Of a DNA stretch of 64,000 bases, positions 46,401-58,700 are shown piece after piece (the first letter of the stretch is position 1; every line of letters starts with the position of its first letter). The stretch comes from Cinclus cinclus (taxonomy: Eukaryota; Chordata; Aves; Passeriformes; Cinclidae). The notes under the pieces were generated by a model that saw nothing but the letters and a program-made list of their open reading frames with translations, was not told the origin of the DNA and did not search any database. The stretch is taken from the NCBI RefSeq assembly GCF_963662255.1, contig NC_085060.1, positions 9,735,630 to 9,799,629 on the forward strand. The letters run 5' to 3'. The position numbers and the translations under genes are program-made.

Positions 46401-48589
46401 TCAACTTTGATTTTAGGTTTATTCCTGTTTTTCATCCAAGCCAAAAAAGAATAAAACAGAACAGAGGGCAGGTCTAGAGACAAAACAGAACTGAAAGTGC
46501 CTCTTGTCAAACATGGATAACGCAGCTCTTAACAGGTAAGATTTTGGAGGGAGGGGGATTTCTATAATAGAGATCTGTGCTGCAACACATTGCAGTAGAA
46601 ATCTGTTCTTTGACACACACAAAGGATGCTGGTCAACAGCATTCTGCAAGTTCTGCCCTAAATCTTGTCCCAGCTCAGTAAATACAGTAGTATTTCCTGA
46701 CTCATGAATATCTACTACTATTTACTAGTATCTACTAGTAAAATCTAGCTGGAGAAAGTTAGGATAAGAAGCAATTAAATCAAGTTGGAGAAAGGAAAAG
46801 TTTGGTCAAGTATTTGTGAGAACTTAATAAATAACAAACAGGACAATGGGACAGGCAGTCAAAGGACACAGTAAAATACAGTGGTTATTTTAAATGACAC
46901 TTTAATAGCTTGAAAATCAGCTACTGAGAGTGCCTGAGGGGAATATAAGTTTTCTACAACCACAGTGCAGAGGGAAATGAAATAGTAGCTGCAAAGTGAT
47001 CCTTTCCACCTCCAAATTCTGTATTCAGCAGTGCTTCTTCCATAATTCCAGCAGAGCTCTGAAATGTCTGCATTTTTTGTTATAAATAAACCTAGCTTGT
47101 TATTCTACTGTATGCACACAGCAGAACATTTACCAGTGCCAACAGAGATATACTTACTTACTATCAGTTGTTTATTTATGAGGTTCAGTGGAAGGAAAGG
47201 TAGGACTGTTTTTGCATTCTACAGAGACTAATCTTTCATCACGATGACCAGATTCCCTAATTAAAATTGTGACAACCGTCCACAGTTTAAACCATAGAAT
47301 TCTAGAATTGTTTTGGCTGGAAAATACCTCCCAGATGACTGAGTCCAGCCATTAACCCAGCACTGCCAAGCCCACCACTAAACCACGTCCACACCTCCAT
47401 GGCTTTCAAATCCCTTCAGGGATCATCCCCAGATCCTTCACCACCTGGCAGCTTTTCATCCCTTCTGCCCCAGCCTGGAGCTTGCTGTGACCCAAGAGCA
47501 GGACCAAGCACTTGGCCTTGTGGAACCTCCTCACACAATTGGCCTCAGCCCATGGATCCAGCTAGTCCAGATCCCTCTGCAGAGCCTCCCTGCCCTCCTG
47601 GATGTAAGTTTGTAGTACATAGTAGCATGATCTGCTAGATCAACATTCTTTTATTCCAACTTTGCTGCAGTGAAAGCACAAAAAGGAGTGGAACTGCTCT
47701 TTCAGGTTTGCCTCATGAAAACAATTCTTCTCCTGTTTTGTCATAATAATTCAAATCCAGGAATGATGGCAGAGATCTGGACAATGTATCAACTCTTTAG
47801 TCAACCTCCTATGCTGATGTTCTGTGGTTTCAGGTAACAGCTTTGCCCCAAGGGTGGAACCAGAGTGATCAGAATCTAATTTAAATGTCAGCCTACTTAT
47901 GAATAGGAGAGCTGATTGAACAAACAACAGAACTGCCATGAGATACTGTTACACTTGATAATGACTTTTTCAAACACAGAATACAGTAGGACTTTAAAAT
48001 TTGGCACAATCAAATACAAATGGTTTCCCTTCTGCTACAGACAATTCTTCAGCAGTGGTGTTCTCCGTTCAGGAGCAGTATAAAGCAAGACAACCATGAT
48101 GGGGTAACTTTCCATGTATTTGTAGCTCCCACTGCATGTTTCTGTTTCTGATGCAGTTAGAAATCAAGATGCATGGAGACAGCTTAAAGTTTTCAATTTA
48201 AAACACAAAGCCAGGTAATTGAGAAACATGGGAACATCTGACTTCACTGCCAGGGCACCTGTTCTAAGAAATGTACATTTTAACCGGCCTAGTCAGTCAA
48301 TTCTGGACCAAATTCATAGGTTGTTTAATCCACATTACTTCTCCTGACTATTGGTGTCTTATGGGTGACTGTATTCCAGGCAAGTGCATCACCTGCAAGC
48401 CAAATTTCCTAGACACCAAAGAACAATCTATGACTTTTTTCTCCCACAGATGGTAAACTGAAGCTGTGCACAAGCACACTTCAGCTCCCAGCAGGCACAC
48501 AAAATCCAGTCTGGCTCGGAGAGGTCAGCGGGACCTCTGACTGATGTGGTGCTGCTGTGAGACCACAGATAAATAAAAGGGTGAATTAC
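43499..48589 (-). other. IL1RAPL2: IL1RAPL2 intron before the transmembrane exon
   Basis: A 5.1-kb intron with donor GTAATT (48589-48584) and acceptor AG (43500-43499). It contains the rearranged CR1 fragment at 47291-47606. The remainder is AT-rich with no recognised exon, RNA gene or regulatory element. Confidence 0.85.
47291..47606 (-). mobile_element. CR1 LINE fragment, internally deleted, minus strand
   Basis: The left part (about 47291-47415) is the reverse complement of the CR1 3' end: a degenerate CATAGAATTCTAGAATT tail, TTTTGGCTGGAAAATACCTC and CCATTAACCCAGCACTGCCA. From about 47416 it jumps to a more 5' CR1 portion (CACCTGGCAGCTTTTCATCC, GGAACCTCCTCACACAATTG, CCTCTGCAGAGCCTCCCTGC). 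The sequence expected between them is missing, so this is either one copy with an internal deletion or two joined fragments. It is inactive. Confidence 0.85.
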
Positions 48590-48735
48590 CTTTTTTGCGC
48601 AGGAGAACACTGGCATGTTTCCGTCCATTTCTGTTCTCCACGTGACACGTGTAGTTAGCCAGGTCTGCCTCCTCTACAGCATCAAAGATCAATGTCAACT
48701 CAACTTCTTTTTCTCCAAGATGTTCTCTGAGGAGT
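48590..48735 (-). CDS. IL1RAPL2: IL1RAPL2 coding exon: second half of Ig domain 3
   Basis: A 146-base exon (acceptor AG at 48737-48736, donor GTAATT from 48589). It completes an Arg codon split with the exon at 55580 and reads [17 protein letters not shown], then [20 protein letters not shown], then [11 protein letters not shown]. The DxAxYxC pattern of an Ig fold is visible (ADLANYTC); the Cys pairs with the one encoded upstream. NYT is a potential N-glycosylation sequon. HLGEKEVEL and [17 protein letters not shown] are characteristic of IL1RAPL2. Its last base starts the Asp codon that opens the transmembrane exon. Confidence 0.95.
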
Positions 48736-49965
48736 CTGAAAGGAAGGATACAGACTTCGCTTTAACTGAATTAATAGAGATGGCAGATTTGCAAAGGCAC
48801 TATATTTCTCAGCACAAGACCAATATTCCTTGGCCCCCTTCACTCCTGGAGAAGGACTTAAAAGGAGAATCATGTTGCCATGTGAAGCCAAGGCTTCACA
48901 GAGGCATTTTTCATGACCACCAGAAGGCTTTTTCTCTTGCCATGTCTAGTGAGGAACTGAACCAAGTGCAGGAAGAGGGGCCATGAGCACAGTGGTTATG
49001 TGTAGCTCCTTTACATTGGCTCCATCAGAATCAAATGCTAAAAACAATGCTTCTTGTAAAAGAAGTGACAAATATCCATTTTTCCAGAAACAGGATGTGC
49101 TACTAAGCCATCAGTGAACAAATTACAGGGCAATTTAAAGGCTGGGTATTGTGATACATTTTAATTCCGTCTGGAATATAAACAAAAAGAGCTGTGCTTG
49201 CTACTCTCTGAAATTTCCCTCTATATTTTGCGGCTAGATCCTGACTTTTAAGGGGAACAGTGTCAAGAACAAGAGCTCTCTGCTCCTTTGAGAGGAAAGA
49301 GGAGACGTGCAAAATCCCCGCAAATGGAGTAAAAGTTCTAGCAGACTTTCAGGCCAGAGGTATAGCCTTTTCATGTCATTGTTCTCATGTGAACATTAAA
49401 AAGGTTGCAAAGTAAATGCAAGTTTTCTGCTGCTGACATCAAGTCTAAAAATACCATACCCTATTCTTTCAAAAGGCTTATCACTTGCTCAAGAAAATGT
49501 TGTTGCTCCTTTGAACAGGAAAATCTAACGTCAAGTAAAATCCACCAGGTTATTCTGATCCTGTTTGTGTAATGCTGCACAAGAGGGTATAAACAAAATG
49601 TGGGGTGCCCTCGCAGAGAGCTGTTAACTCACCACTGTGCATGGTCCTCCAGTGAGTCTGATCTCTGGAAAGACTGTGTACAGCACTGTGAGGTAAAGGT
49701 ATCAATAAAAACCAGGTTCACTAAAAAAGAAATATTTTCTCCTGAGACTGAAAGGAAGAAACTGGACAGGAAGTAATGAACCAGAGTGCTGCCTGCTCTG
49801 GATGGAAACTGCTGCTGGAGACATTCACATTTGTCAGTAATGGCAAACCCCAAGCTTCTCTATTATAAACCAAAGACATTTTGTGCACACACGTTTCCTT
49901 ATGTATATTATTTCACATGACATCCATGGAATTCCAAACAAATTGGAAACAAATCAAAAAATCAG

Positions 49966-50619
49966 TTGACAGCTGACTGAACATGAGCCAGCAGTGTGCC
50001 TTGGTGGCCAAGAAGGCCAGTGACATCTTGGCCTGTATCAGGAATAGTGTGGTCAGCAGGACAAGGGAAGTCATTCTTCCTTTCACAGGAAGTGTGGACA
50101 CACCCTGAGTGCTGTGTCCAGTTCTGGGCCCCTCAGTTTAGGAAGAATATTGAGATGCTTGATCACATCCTGAGGAGGCAACAAGGCTGGTGAGGGGCTT
50201 GGAACACAAACCCTGTGAGGAAAGGCTGAGGGAGCTGGGGTTGTTCAGCCTGGAGAAAAGGAGGCTCAGAGGTGACCTTATCACTCTCTACAACTTCCTG
50301 AAAAGTGGCTGTAGCCAGGTAAGGGTCAGGCTCTTTCACCAGGCAGCACTGACAGAATCAGAGGACACAGTCTCAAGCAGTGCAAGGGAAGATATAGGTT
50401 GGATACTAGGAAGAAGTTTTTTATGGAAAGAGTGATAAAGTACTGGAATGGTCTGCCTGGGTAGGTGGTGGAGTCACCATCCCGGGACGTGTTTAAAAAA
50501 AGACTGGATGTGGCACTCAGTGCCATGATTTAGTTGAGGTGTTGGGGCATGGGTTGGATTCAGTGATCTTGAAGGTCTCTTCCAACCCCGTGATTCTGTT
50601 ATTCTGTGTGATTCTGTGA
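49966..50619 (+). mobile_element. CR1 LINE fragment, 3' 650 bases, plus strand
   Basis: This is the best-preserved CR1 copy in the window. It has CTGAACATGAGCCAGCAGTG, GGCCAAGAAGGCCAGTGACA, TTCAGCCTGGAGAAAAGGAG, TTGGATACTAGGAAGAAG, GGTCTCTTCCAACCCCGTGA and the diagnostic 3' tail of imperfect ATTCTGTG repeats (50591-50619). Only the 3' end is present, the usual 5'-truncated state, and reading frames are broken. It is antisense to IL1RAPL2 inside the Ig3 intron. Confidence 0.95.
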
Positions 50620-51697
50620 GAAGAGAAGTATGAGGGCATTGCACCAGACAATCAAAAATACAAGCCTGAGTGCTATAAACACGTCTCTTTAGTAACTGAG
50701 AAGAGGCACCAGAGCATCCACAACAATTCAGCCTCTTTCACTGTGGCAGCATAACTTGCAAAAAAGCAAGTTATGGAAGCAAATGGAAAAACATTAGTTT
50801 AAAACACTGTCTGTGTCTGTGTGTGTTGCATTTGGAAACTTGGATTGCATCTTCTTTTTTCTCTTTAAATTCATTCTCATTGATTACGTTTTTTTCTTTT
50901 TCTAAATTCTCGTCTGGAGTCCAAGTGGAGAAATAATGGAAGAAAGGTTGAATTTGCATAATTTCTGGCCAGAAAAAAACCTCCTCAGAAAGCCTGGTCT
51001 GTTTGCATACTCAGCCTAAATCACTGGGAGTGAGATAAATCAATTCTCATTTACTGATTATTATGCTGTATCTATATAAAGACTCAGGACAGCCACTCTT
51101 CTCTGCTGGTACACAGCATGCCCAACAACTTTTGGTCTACAAATCATGCTGCAAGGAACAATATAATCATTAACAGAGAAGAAATATATCTGGGAAACTA
51201 ATCTGGAGCACTCTGTGAATGTTCAGATTTTGTTGTTTACTGTAATCAGGATATTTTACAGAGAGAAAAAAGGAGATAGGTTACAGTTGAGATTAAAAAA
51301 AACCCTGTTATTTTTATCTATATCTAAACTACATGCATGTAAGATAGAACAAATGACCCTTAACCTAAATTTAAATAATACATGATCAGCTAAAGAGAAG
51401 CTTTCATGAAAAAAGAATATCCATTATATTTGGACTGAGATTTTTTTCCTACATATCTTCTAATAGCAATTTTTAGCAAGGGAACTCTTTAGAGTGGGAT
51501 CTATCATGAAAATGCTGACAAACATTTAAGCATTATGCTGGCAGCAAAGTTTAGGAAGCTCTTAGTGGTGTTAAACCCTTCATTCCTGCTTTTTCATTTT
51601 TTTCTTCTTTTTTCTTTTAAGCATTACTCTGCACTTATATTATTGCCACAGAAATGCACAGTTGGTCACTTGCATTTTTAAAACACATATGCAGCCC

Positions 51698-51722
51698 TTA
51701 ATTAATTGCATAAATTAATTAA
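51698..51722. repeat. AT-rich inverted repeat, 10-bp arms
   Basis: TTAATTAATT, a five-base GCATA spacer, then AATTAATTAA: the two arms are exact reverse complements. The sequence also overlaps homeodomain-type TAATTA cores and a TTATGCAA-like POU half-site read on the minus strand. It may be chance in AT-rich DNA. Confidence 0.6.
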
Positions 51723-54700
51723 TGGTTGTGATTGGTTCAGAGAACATGTAACACAATATTTTGGGGTTAGAAAAGCAATACAACACCAACAAGTAAGACC
51801 TTAAAAGTGCAACAGCATTTGCTGCACGCCCAGAAGATGAAGCTCTGTCCCTATCTGAGGTGGGGGAAACTTCACCAGCATCACTGTCAACACATGCCAG
51901 CTCTCACAAGTTGAGAAAATAATAACTCACTCTTTCTGGGTTGCTGAACAAACTTTAAGAGTAATTACAACATTTAATGCATAGCCAATTCAATGGTGCT
52001 TGACAACTCACAACAAACGGGATGGAAAGGGAGAAATAAAAGGTGGGTGATACAAAAACAACACTCAGCTCCTTCTTTTTCTTCAGGCTGAAGCATTTTA
52101 TTTTATCTGAAACAAAACATTTTGTCTAGTGAATAATTTTCAGGTAAAAAATATGTATTTTAAAAAGGAAGGATTATTGCCGAACAGAAATGCTTTCTTT
52201 GAAAATTATTTTATTGTTTAGATTTTTCAAATCCTTAGTCATATTTTCCCAGTATCTTTCTGCACTAAGTTGAATCTGAACTTAAAACACTTTTACTTTG
52301 AGATCATATTTTCCTATAATTTTCAGTCTTTGTATGACCAGAGATAACAAGGCCATAAGAAAGCTTCACTTTGGTCTCTCTGCAAGACCACAAGACAAAA
52401 GCATTAATTGCAGACCTTTGCTAACTGCATGAGAGTTGGGACTTAGCAAAAAGGAAACTTTCATTCTTTATAAAGCTGAGGATCTGGACTGTGAACAGGG
52501 TTATGAAGTCTGCTCCCTTCCTTCAACTCCTTAACAACAGGCTGTAGATGAAAGGACAGATCTGTGTGTACACAAGCACCTCTCCAAAGCAAAGTTGTTC
52601 AACTGGCAGCACAACAGTGACCTTTCCTGCACTGTGTTTCTTGTTCTCTGCCCTGAATTTGTCTACTTGAGCAGTATAAGCTTTCCAGGAGAGGGCTATT
52701 GCTTCCACACTTCTCTGCAAAGTACCCAGCACATCAGCCAGGCAACTGTGGTAGTTCTGCCTCCTGCCCCCAGCACCCCCTCCGAAAAGAAAACAACATC
52801 CTTATCTTGTCTGAGCATTTCATAACCATCCATTGACTTCTGTAGGTGATAAATCAACCAGAAAAAAATAAGGCTGCCATTCAAAATGTCCCTATTCACC
52901 TTTTTTTCATGCCCCCAGAATGAGTTAAACTTTTTCTACTTTAAAAATGGACAAGATAGACAAAACAAGGACAAACATACTTTACAAGATGAGCATTCTA
53001 TTCTGTGGTGTTGCCTGAAGAAGAAAAAGAGCAACTCACAGGTGGCTGAGAGAGCAATATTTATGTCTGAAAATACTTTGCCATGGCAGAGAGCTGGTGT
53101 TGAAATTTGCTGTGGGCTGCTTTGATAATTGGGTACAAGTGACAACTCTGCAGACATGCTTAAAGACTCTGATTCCTTCTTTAATAACTCTGGTTCAATT
53201 TACATGACATTTTTATTAATGCTGTGAAAAACCCACCTGGCAAGCAAAGTCTCTTCCTCCTTTCCCCCCAGGCATGTCTAACACCTGAGGATCTTAATTC
53301 AAGGGAAGGCAAGGGGGCAGCTCAGACAGGGCATCACTGCCTCCAAGTCCTGCAGTGCTGATGAGTTTCTTTTTATTATGAGGCTTTGTAAAAAGGTCTA
53401 ATAAGTACTGAGAAAACCAGAGCTACACAAATATTACTTTTGGTGAAATGTGCTTACCAAAACCCAGTTCCACGGATTTAATATGAACAGGAATGCTCAG
53501 GTTACACGCATCCTTATTTTAAGGCTTTCAAGGCAGCACAGTGAGTGCTAACCATGCACACTGGGGATGGGTGGTTTGTGCTCCCACACATCATCCATTT
53601 GCAAACCTGAACTCTCATCATACACAGAAAATCTAGCAACACAATGGATGGCTACAGTCCAGGTTAAGGACAGCACCATAAATTCAGAGTGCTACTAAAT
53701 TTGTGAACTAATTCAAGATAGGGGATGCACAGCTAAAATGTGCTAAAGGAAAAGCCCATGGAATATCTCCTTCTGGTTGTGACAATTCTGTACAACTCCC
53801 AGCTTCTCAAAATGAAACGTGCTGGTAACACCACAGAGAAGCAAACTGATGAAAAAGGCATCTAACCAGCAAGATCACCATGGCTTATCAAATTTGAAAC
53901 ACACATGACAATTTTTAAATACATCAATAAGTACAACTGGGTGGAAGATGTGGGCTGCCTCAGGGCACTGGCAGAACAATTAGTGCTGCTCAGCTCCCCT
54001 GAAGCAGCACACCTGTAATGGAACACTAAATCAAGAGCTGTTATGGGCAAAAAATCTTTTGCAAAAAGTTACCACTTCAGTTGCCACAGATACTTCTAAA
54101 TAAAAAAGGGATGGGCTGGAGCACTGCTGGTAATGATGCAGTATGTTTTGGAAAATGCTGTTTTAAATGCTGGCAGCATCACAGGAGATTAGGTATGTGA
54201 TAAGAAGTTTTGCTGGAGAGAAGATTCAGTGAATTGTAAAGGGTCTGTAAACTGAGTCAAAGCACTTTAGTAGAATGAGAAAAGCGACTTGTCACAAATT
54301 AATTTGAAACATGAATCTGCAATGAGATGGCACAACAAAGGACAAGTAACAGCCTTTTCAAACTCAGTTTCACTAATAAATGTACATAAAGGAGAAGTTT
54401 TGAACTGTGTTAAAGCTGGAGCACTCTTTAAATACAAACCTCAGATTCTCCAGATGCAGAGGAAGAACACAACCAAAATCACTCTGTTCGTATGTATACA
54501 CACCAGAGAGCAAGGACACAATGTCATTAAGAGCCGATTACTTAAAATGGAAAGTTTCCAATAATTGCTTTCTGTGATCAGAAGCACAAAAGAGGACTAT
54601 ACAATGGCAATATAAGATAAATGTCATCTATGTGCAATTAAGTATATCTTAACAACTTGTGACTAAATGGCTGAAATTCACATTATTGATCAAGTAATAA

Positions 54701-55579
54701 AGCAAAGGAAACTCTCTCCACTTGCTCTCCAAAATCACCTTTACAAGAATAAAAAACTCAGACATGAGGTTAAAAAAATGTGAACTCAAAAGTGAAAAGA
54801 CCTTGTCTTTCTTTATAATCCATATTTATTATATCATAATTTCTATTCATTGTATCTATGGAAGCTGGGACCACCTTGTGCATAGTATAACCATGACTTA
54901 GTCTTTGCTCAAAGAATGATAATCAGGTAATTATTAAGGAAGAGAATAAGGTACTGTTAGGTGCAAATTCCATGAAATTTCTTGGGGATACAAGTGTGTT
55001 TTCTTTACATCAAGTGATAACCAGCCCCTGGGAAAAAGCCAAGCACAAGCTGGATATTGGACACAGCCACTCCTTCCTCTCCCTTATATGTTAAGCCTGG
55101 AGAAACAAACACTGCTTCTTGAAGGTTCTGGTTAAGGCACACTGAGAGCTGTATCACACAACACAGCACGCTCAGGAGAAGAGAAAAAGTGTGGTGACTT
55201 TAACAGGAGACCATTTGTCTTTAAGGTTAACAGTGGTGCTGAAATGGACGTTACCTTGCCAAGGCAGGTCCCACGGGATGGCTGCAGTGGACAGCACCAT
55301 TCCCACGCAGGCTAAAATCAACCCCCAGGACACTCGGGAGATGCTGCAGCTACCAGCCATCAGGGGAATTTGGTAACACGTGTTCAGGCACATACACACA
55401 AGCTACTCTGTCTTTAGAGTGTACTTGCTACAAAGGAGAGAGAGCAACTCACACAGCTCTGGCTCCAAGCCACCCATCACCCTTTGGACAGAAAATTATC
55501 TCCACTTTCAATTACAAGCTTGTCAATCCAACAGACTTGTGGGGCATACAGTATTTTAAATAGTAAATCCAAAAAGTAC

Positions 55580-55709
55580 CTGACTTCTCCTTCTCTAATG
55601 TGACCTTCTAATTCTTCTATGAATTTTTCCCCTTTCATCCAGTAGATCATGGGGCCTGATTCTCCGCTGAATCCAAAGAAAGCTTTGCAGGCCACAGTCA
55701 GTGGATTTC
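55580..55709 (-). CDS. IL1RAPL2: IL1RAPL2 coding exon: first half of Ig domain 3
   Basis: A 130-base exon (acceptor AG at 55711-55710, donor GTACTT from 55579). Its first two bases complete a Gly codon begun in an exon outside the window. It then reads NPLTVACKAFFGFSGESGPM, IYWMKGEKFIEELE and GHIREGEV, ending in two bases of an Arg codon. The first Ig cysteine (VACKAFF) and the core tryptophan (IYWMKG) are in place. FFGFSGESGPMIYWMKGEKF is strongly characteristic of IL1RAPL2. This is the most 5' IL1RAPL2 exon I can find in the window. Confidence 0.95.
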
Positions 55710-58700
55710 CTGAGGAAAAAAGGAAGAGAGATTAGAGACTTTGTCATAGCTACTAGTGAGAAAATTATTATAAGAAATATCAACACCTCAGATAAACCTC
55801 CTTATGAAAAACTGGAGGAGGAAAAAAAAGAGAAAGAATAACTATAAACCATGGGAAAAAGAGTGATGTTGATTTGCATCTACAGGAAATAGCTGTAAAA
55901 TGAAACTCTGAGATTATCCCTAATTTAATTTTTCTGAGAAAAATAGTACATGAGCAGTAAGAAGGTATGGAAATAGTGGCAACATAAGGTAACACCAGAC
56001 TGGTTGTTAAAAAGAAAAAGGTGACTTCCCTGTCAGACTCCTTGAATCTCTACCAGGACTAGAGATTTGTCCCTAAAAGGCAGGTAAATCACTGAATGAC
56101 TGCTCCTTATCCACCCATAAAAAGACAGAGGAATAATTCCTTCCTCACTTAGATAGAAATCAAATGTTAATCAAGTCTTGGAGCTGCTCAGAGAGTTTTA
56201 AAGATTCCCAAGAAATACATGATGCCAGTCAGCCCAACACTGATGTTGCTGTCAACAGGCTTTTGGCTAAGGACCAAACTTCAAAGCATTATTCAAGCAA
56301 TAGAATAAAGAATTCTCCTTTCACCTCTGCAAAGATACTTGCAAAAAAAACCAAAAAAACCCAAAGTAAAACTCGGAAATTAATCAAATTTATTTTCAAG
56401 AATTCAACATTTAACTGGGTTTTTGTTTGGCTACAGTTTTAACTGTTCTAGGTAGCCCAGGACTGTGTTTCTGCTGCCCGTACAGATGGCTGTCTGCCTG
56501 CAGAAGAAAATAAGAAAAATAAAAGACAACAAAACAAAATCTCAAAGACAAAAAAAGAACCAAAAAAACCCCAAAAAACCTCTCAACAAGTCAGGAAATT
56601 TGGAAGAACCGTGCCCATTCCCTCAGCATGCACATACAGCTGCTGCCCCTACTTTTCTTTGCCTATTTTACTTCAAGTAGGTGCTCTGGGTTACAGAGCA
56701 GGTGTAGAATCAGCAACTGAGGTGGAAGAACAGACCTCATCTAATGTCAGTGGAGACTCCTGCTTGAATCTTTCAAGGATCACCTATGGGAAGCCTAAAT
56801 AATGAATTTTACTGTATTCTAAAGAACTGTTATTATGTTAAAAGAAATTTTATTATGTCAGGTATTCTCCATGTCAGCAGGAGACTTCTCTTGGCTGAAA
56901 CAGAACAGGACTACACTTTTCAAGGAGGGGCTAATCACTTGGAGCACACCACTTGGCTGAGCATGGGCTAATGGTTTCCCAGGACTGACTTACTGTGCCT
57001 TAATCATTCACCTCTTGTCCACCCAGCAGTGCTAACTTGCTGTGTGCAGACTCAGAGCACATCAGAGCTGTGTGTTAAAGTGCTTTTCTTTGCCTAAACC
57101 CCCATAGAGCTGAGTCAGCTGCTTGCACTTGTCTATCTATTATTTCAGTGCCCAATTTAAGACATGTCTAAAGAGTCTGATTAGTCAGGAAGTGCAGCAC
57201 TCCCAGCCATGGAAAATCAGCCGCCTTTAAATTGTTTCCAAGTCAAGATCCAAAATTACAAGTCCTTAGAAACATTAGGATACAGCAAGAAAAGATTTAA
57301 AGGCTGCACTTGAGTTTCTGTTTCTCAAATAGCAAAAGACAAAAATGGAAAATGTTTATCCTGAAAATGTTTTCCAGACTCTTTCATCATCTCCATATTC
57401 AAGATGAACTCTGGCACCCCAGCTGGCCCCTGAACATGTGGAGATGCTGGCAGTTACACAACTAGATCAGACATGCAAGAGAGAAGGAGGAGTGGATATT
57501 CATTTGTCTGTACATCCCGCAACACCGACAACCATCAGACAAAGTTCCAAACTTCCCTAACTCATGAAGAGTCAGAAACACTTCTAGGCAGATATTTAAT
57601 TCCACAAGTTCACCCAAGCCTGTGAGGTGCTGTGTGCCATCCATGGGTAAAGGGGACAACTGGAGCCTCTGGCTGTATCCACCTCACCTTCTCCCAACAT
57701 GCTGACTGCCTGCATGGTGTGAGGTCTTTTGTGCTGCTTGCCTTGGAGTCACCATACACATCTTTTTAAATACCAGGTGGCAATTCCTAGCATGTGGCTG
57801 CTCAGTCCAATGCTTGATATTAATGGAAAAAGACATTGTAGCAATGTGAAAAAGAAAAGGGATAGACAAGGCCCATCAGCATTGACAGTATTTGCCCTTT
57901 TCCTGGACATTAAGTGTTACAGGCAAAATATCTTACAGAATGTGTGTTTCCTCAAACCAGCTGATTTTTACTTAAAAAACAAGCCCTGAGAAATGAAAAT
58001 ATTCCACGGTGAGACTCAGATTTCTGTACATGCAGAGTAAATACCCTGAGGTAATAATGTCTGGTTTGAAGAAATAAGAAGTTTTCTACACAGGCAGGAA
58101 AACTTAAAAAAACCCAGCTGTTGGTAGGCAGCTTCTGTAATAAACAAATCCAATATAAAGCATCAAGATCCTTTACCGTGACAACCTGCATGTTCTGAAT
58201 GTGCCTAGCTTTGCCACCAGGGAAACAAGCAAAATAAACTATTACCATGAACAGGAAAATCTGGAGTTAGTTCATATTCTCTGCTTAAAGCTTTGTATCA
58301 GCAGCACCTGACAAACCCCATAGTCCATCTCACCTGCAAACCCACCAGTGATCAGAGGGTGGAATAAACAACTTTTTCTCATGGAAAAACTAATTTACAT
58401 CTCAGTAGCAGAATGATATATGTCTGGGTTGACCTGATCTGTCCTGGAGTGGAAAGAACTTGAGACTTGATGATACTTCAAGGACCCATCCCAACTCAAA
58501 TTCTCACTGGCAGCTCTGATACTCCTCAAACTGGTAAGGACATCCCATTCTTCTATAGGTGTCTGAAACAGCTTCTGGTTTATAACTGTCATCACTCATT
58601 TTGCCTCTGGAAGTGGGACACCATCAGAGAGGTAACACTGACTTCCTTGCAGAACCACATCATCTCCCAAAATAAGCCTCCATGTGGAAAAGTAAAGGGA

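Larger units (their letters stand above)
48736..55579 (-). other. IL1RAPL2: IL1RAPL2 intron within Ig domain 3
   Basis: A 6.8-kb intron splitting the third Ig domain, with donor GTACTT (55579-55574) and acceptor AG (48737-48736). It holds a CR1 copy at 49966-50619, inserted against the direction of the gene, and an AT-rich palindrome at 51698-51722. Otherwise it is AT-rich unique DNA with no recognised exon. Confidence 0.85.

Noticed and set aside
47399..47638. A plus-strand open frame with proline-rich sequence.
   Set aside because: It lies mostly within the minus-strand CR1 fragment and is the antisense of LINE sequence.
55477..55579. Read-through of the Ig3 exon into the intron, which could give a truncated soluble receptor.
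   Set aside because: The GTACTT donor is used in phase with the next exon. The extension is an intron-retention frame with no supporting evidence.
57952..58248. A minus-strand open frame of 98 codons upstream of the Ig3 exon.
   Set aside because: Sequence does not resemble IL1RAPL2 Ig1 or Ig2 and lacks the paired cysteines and tryptophan.
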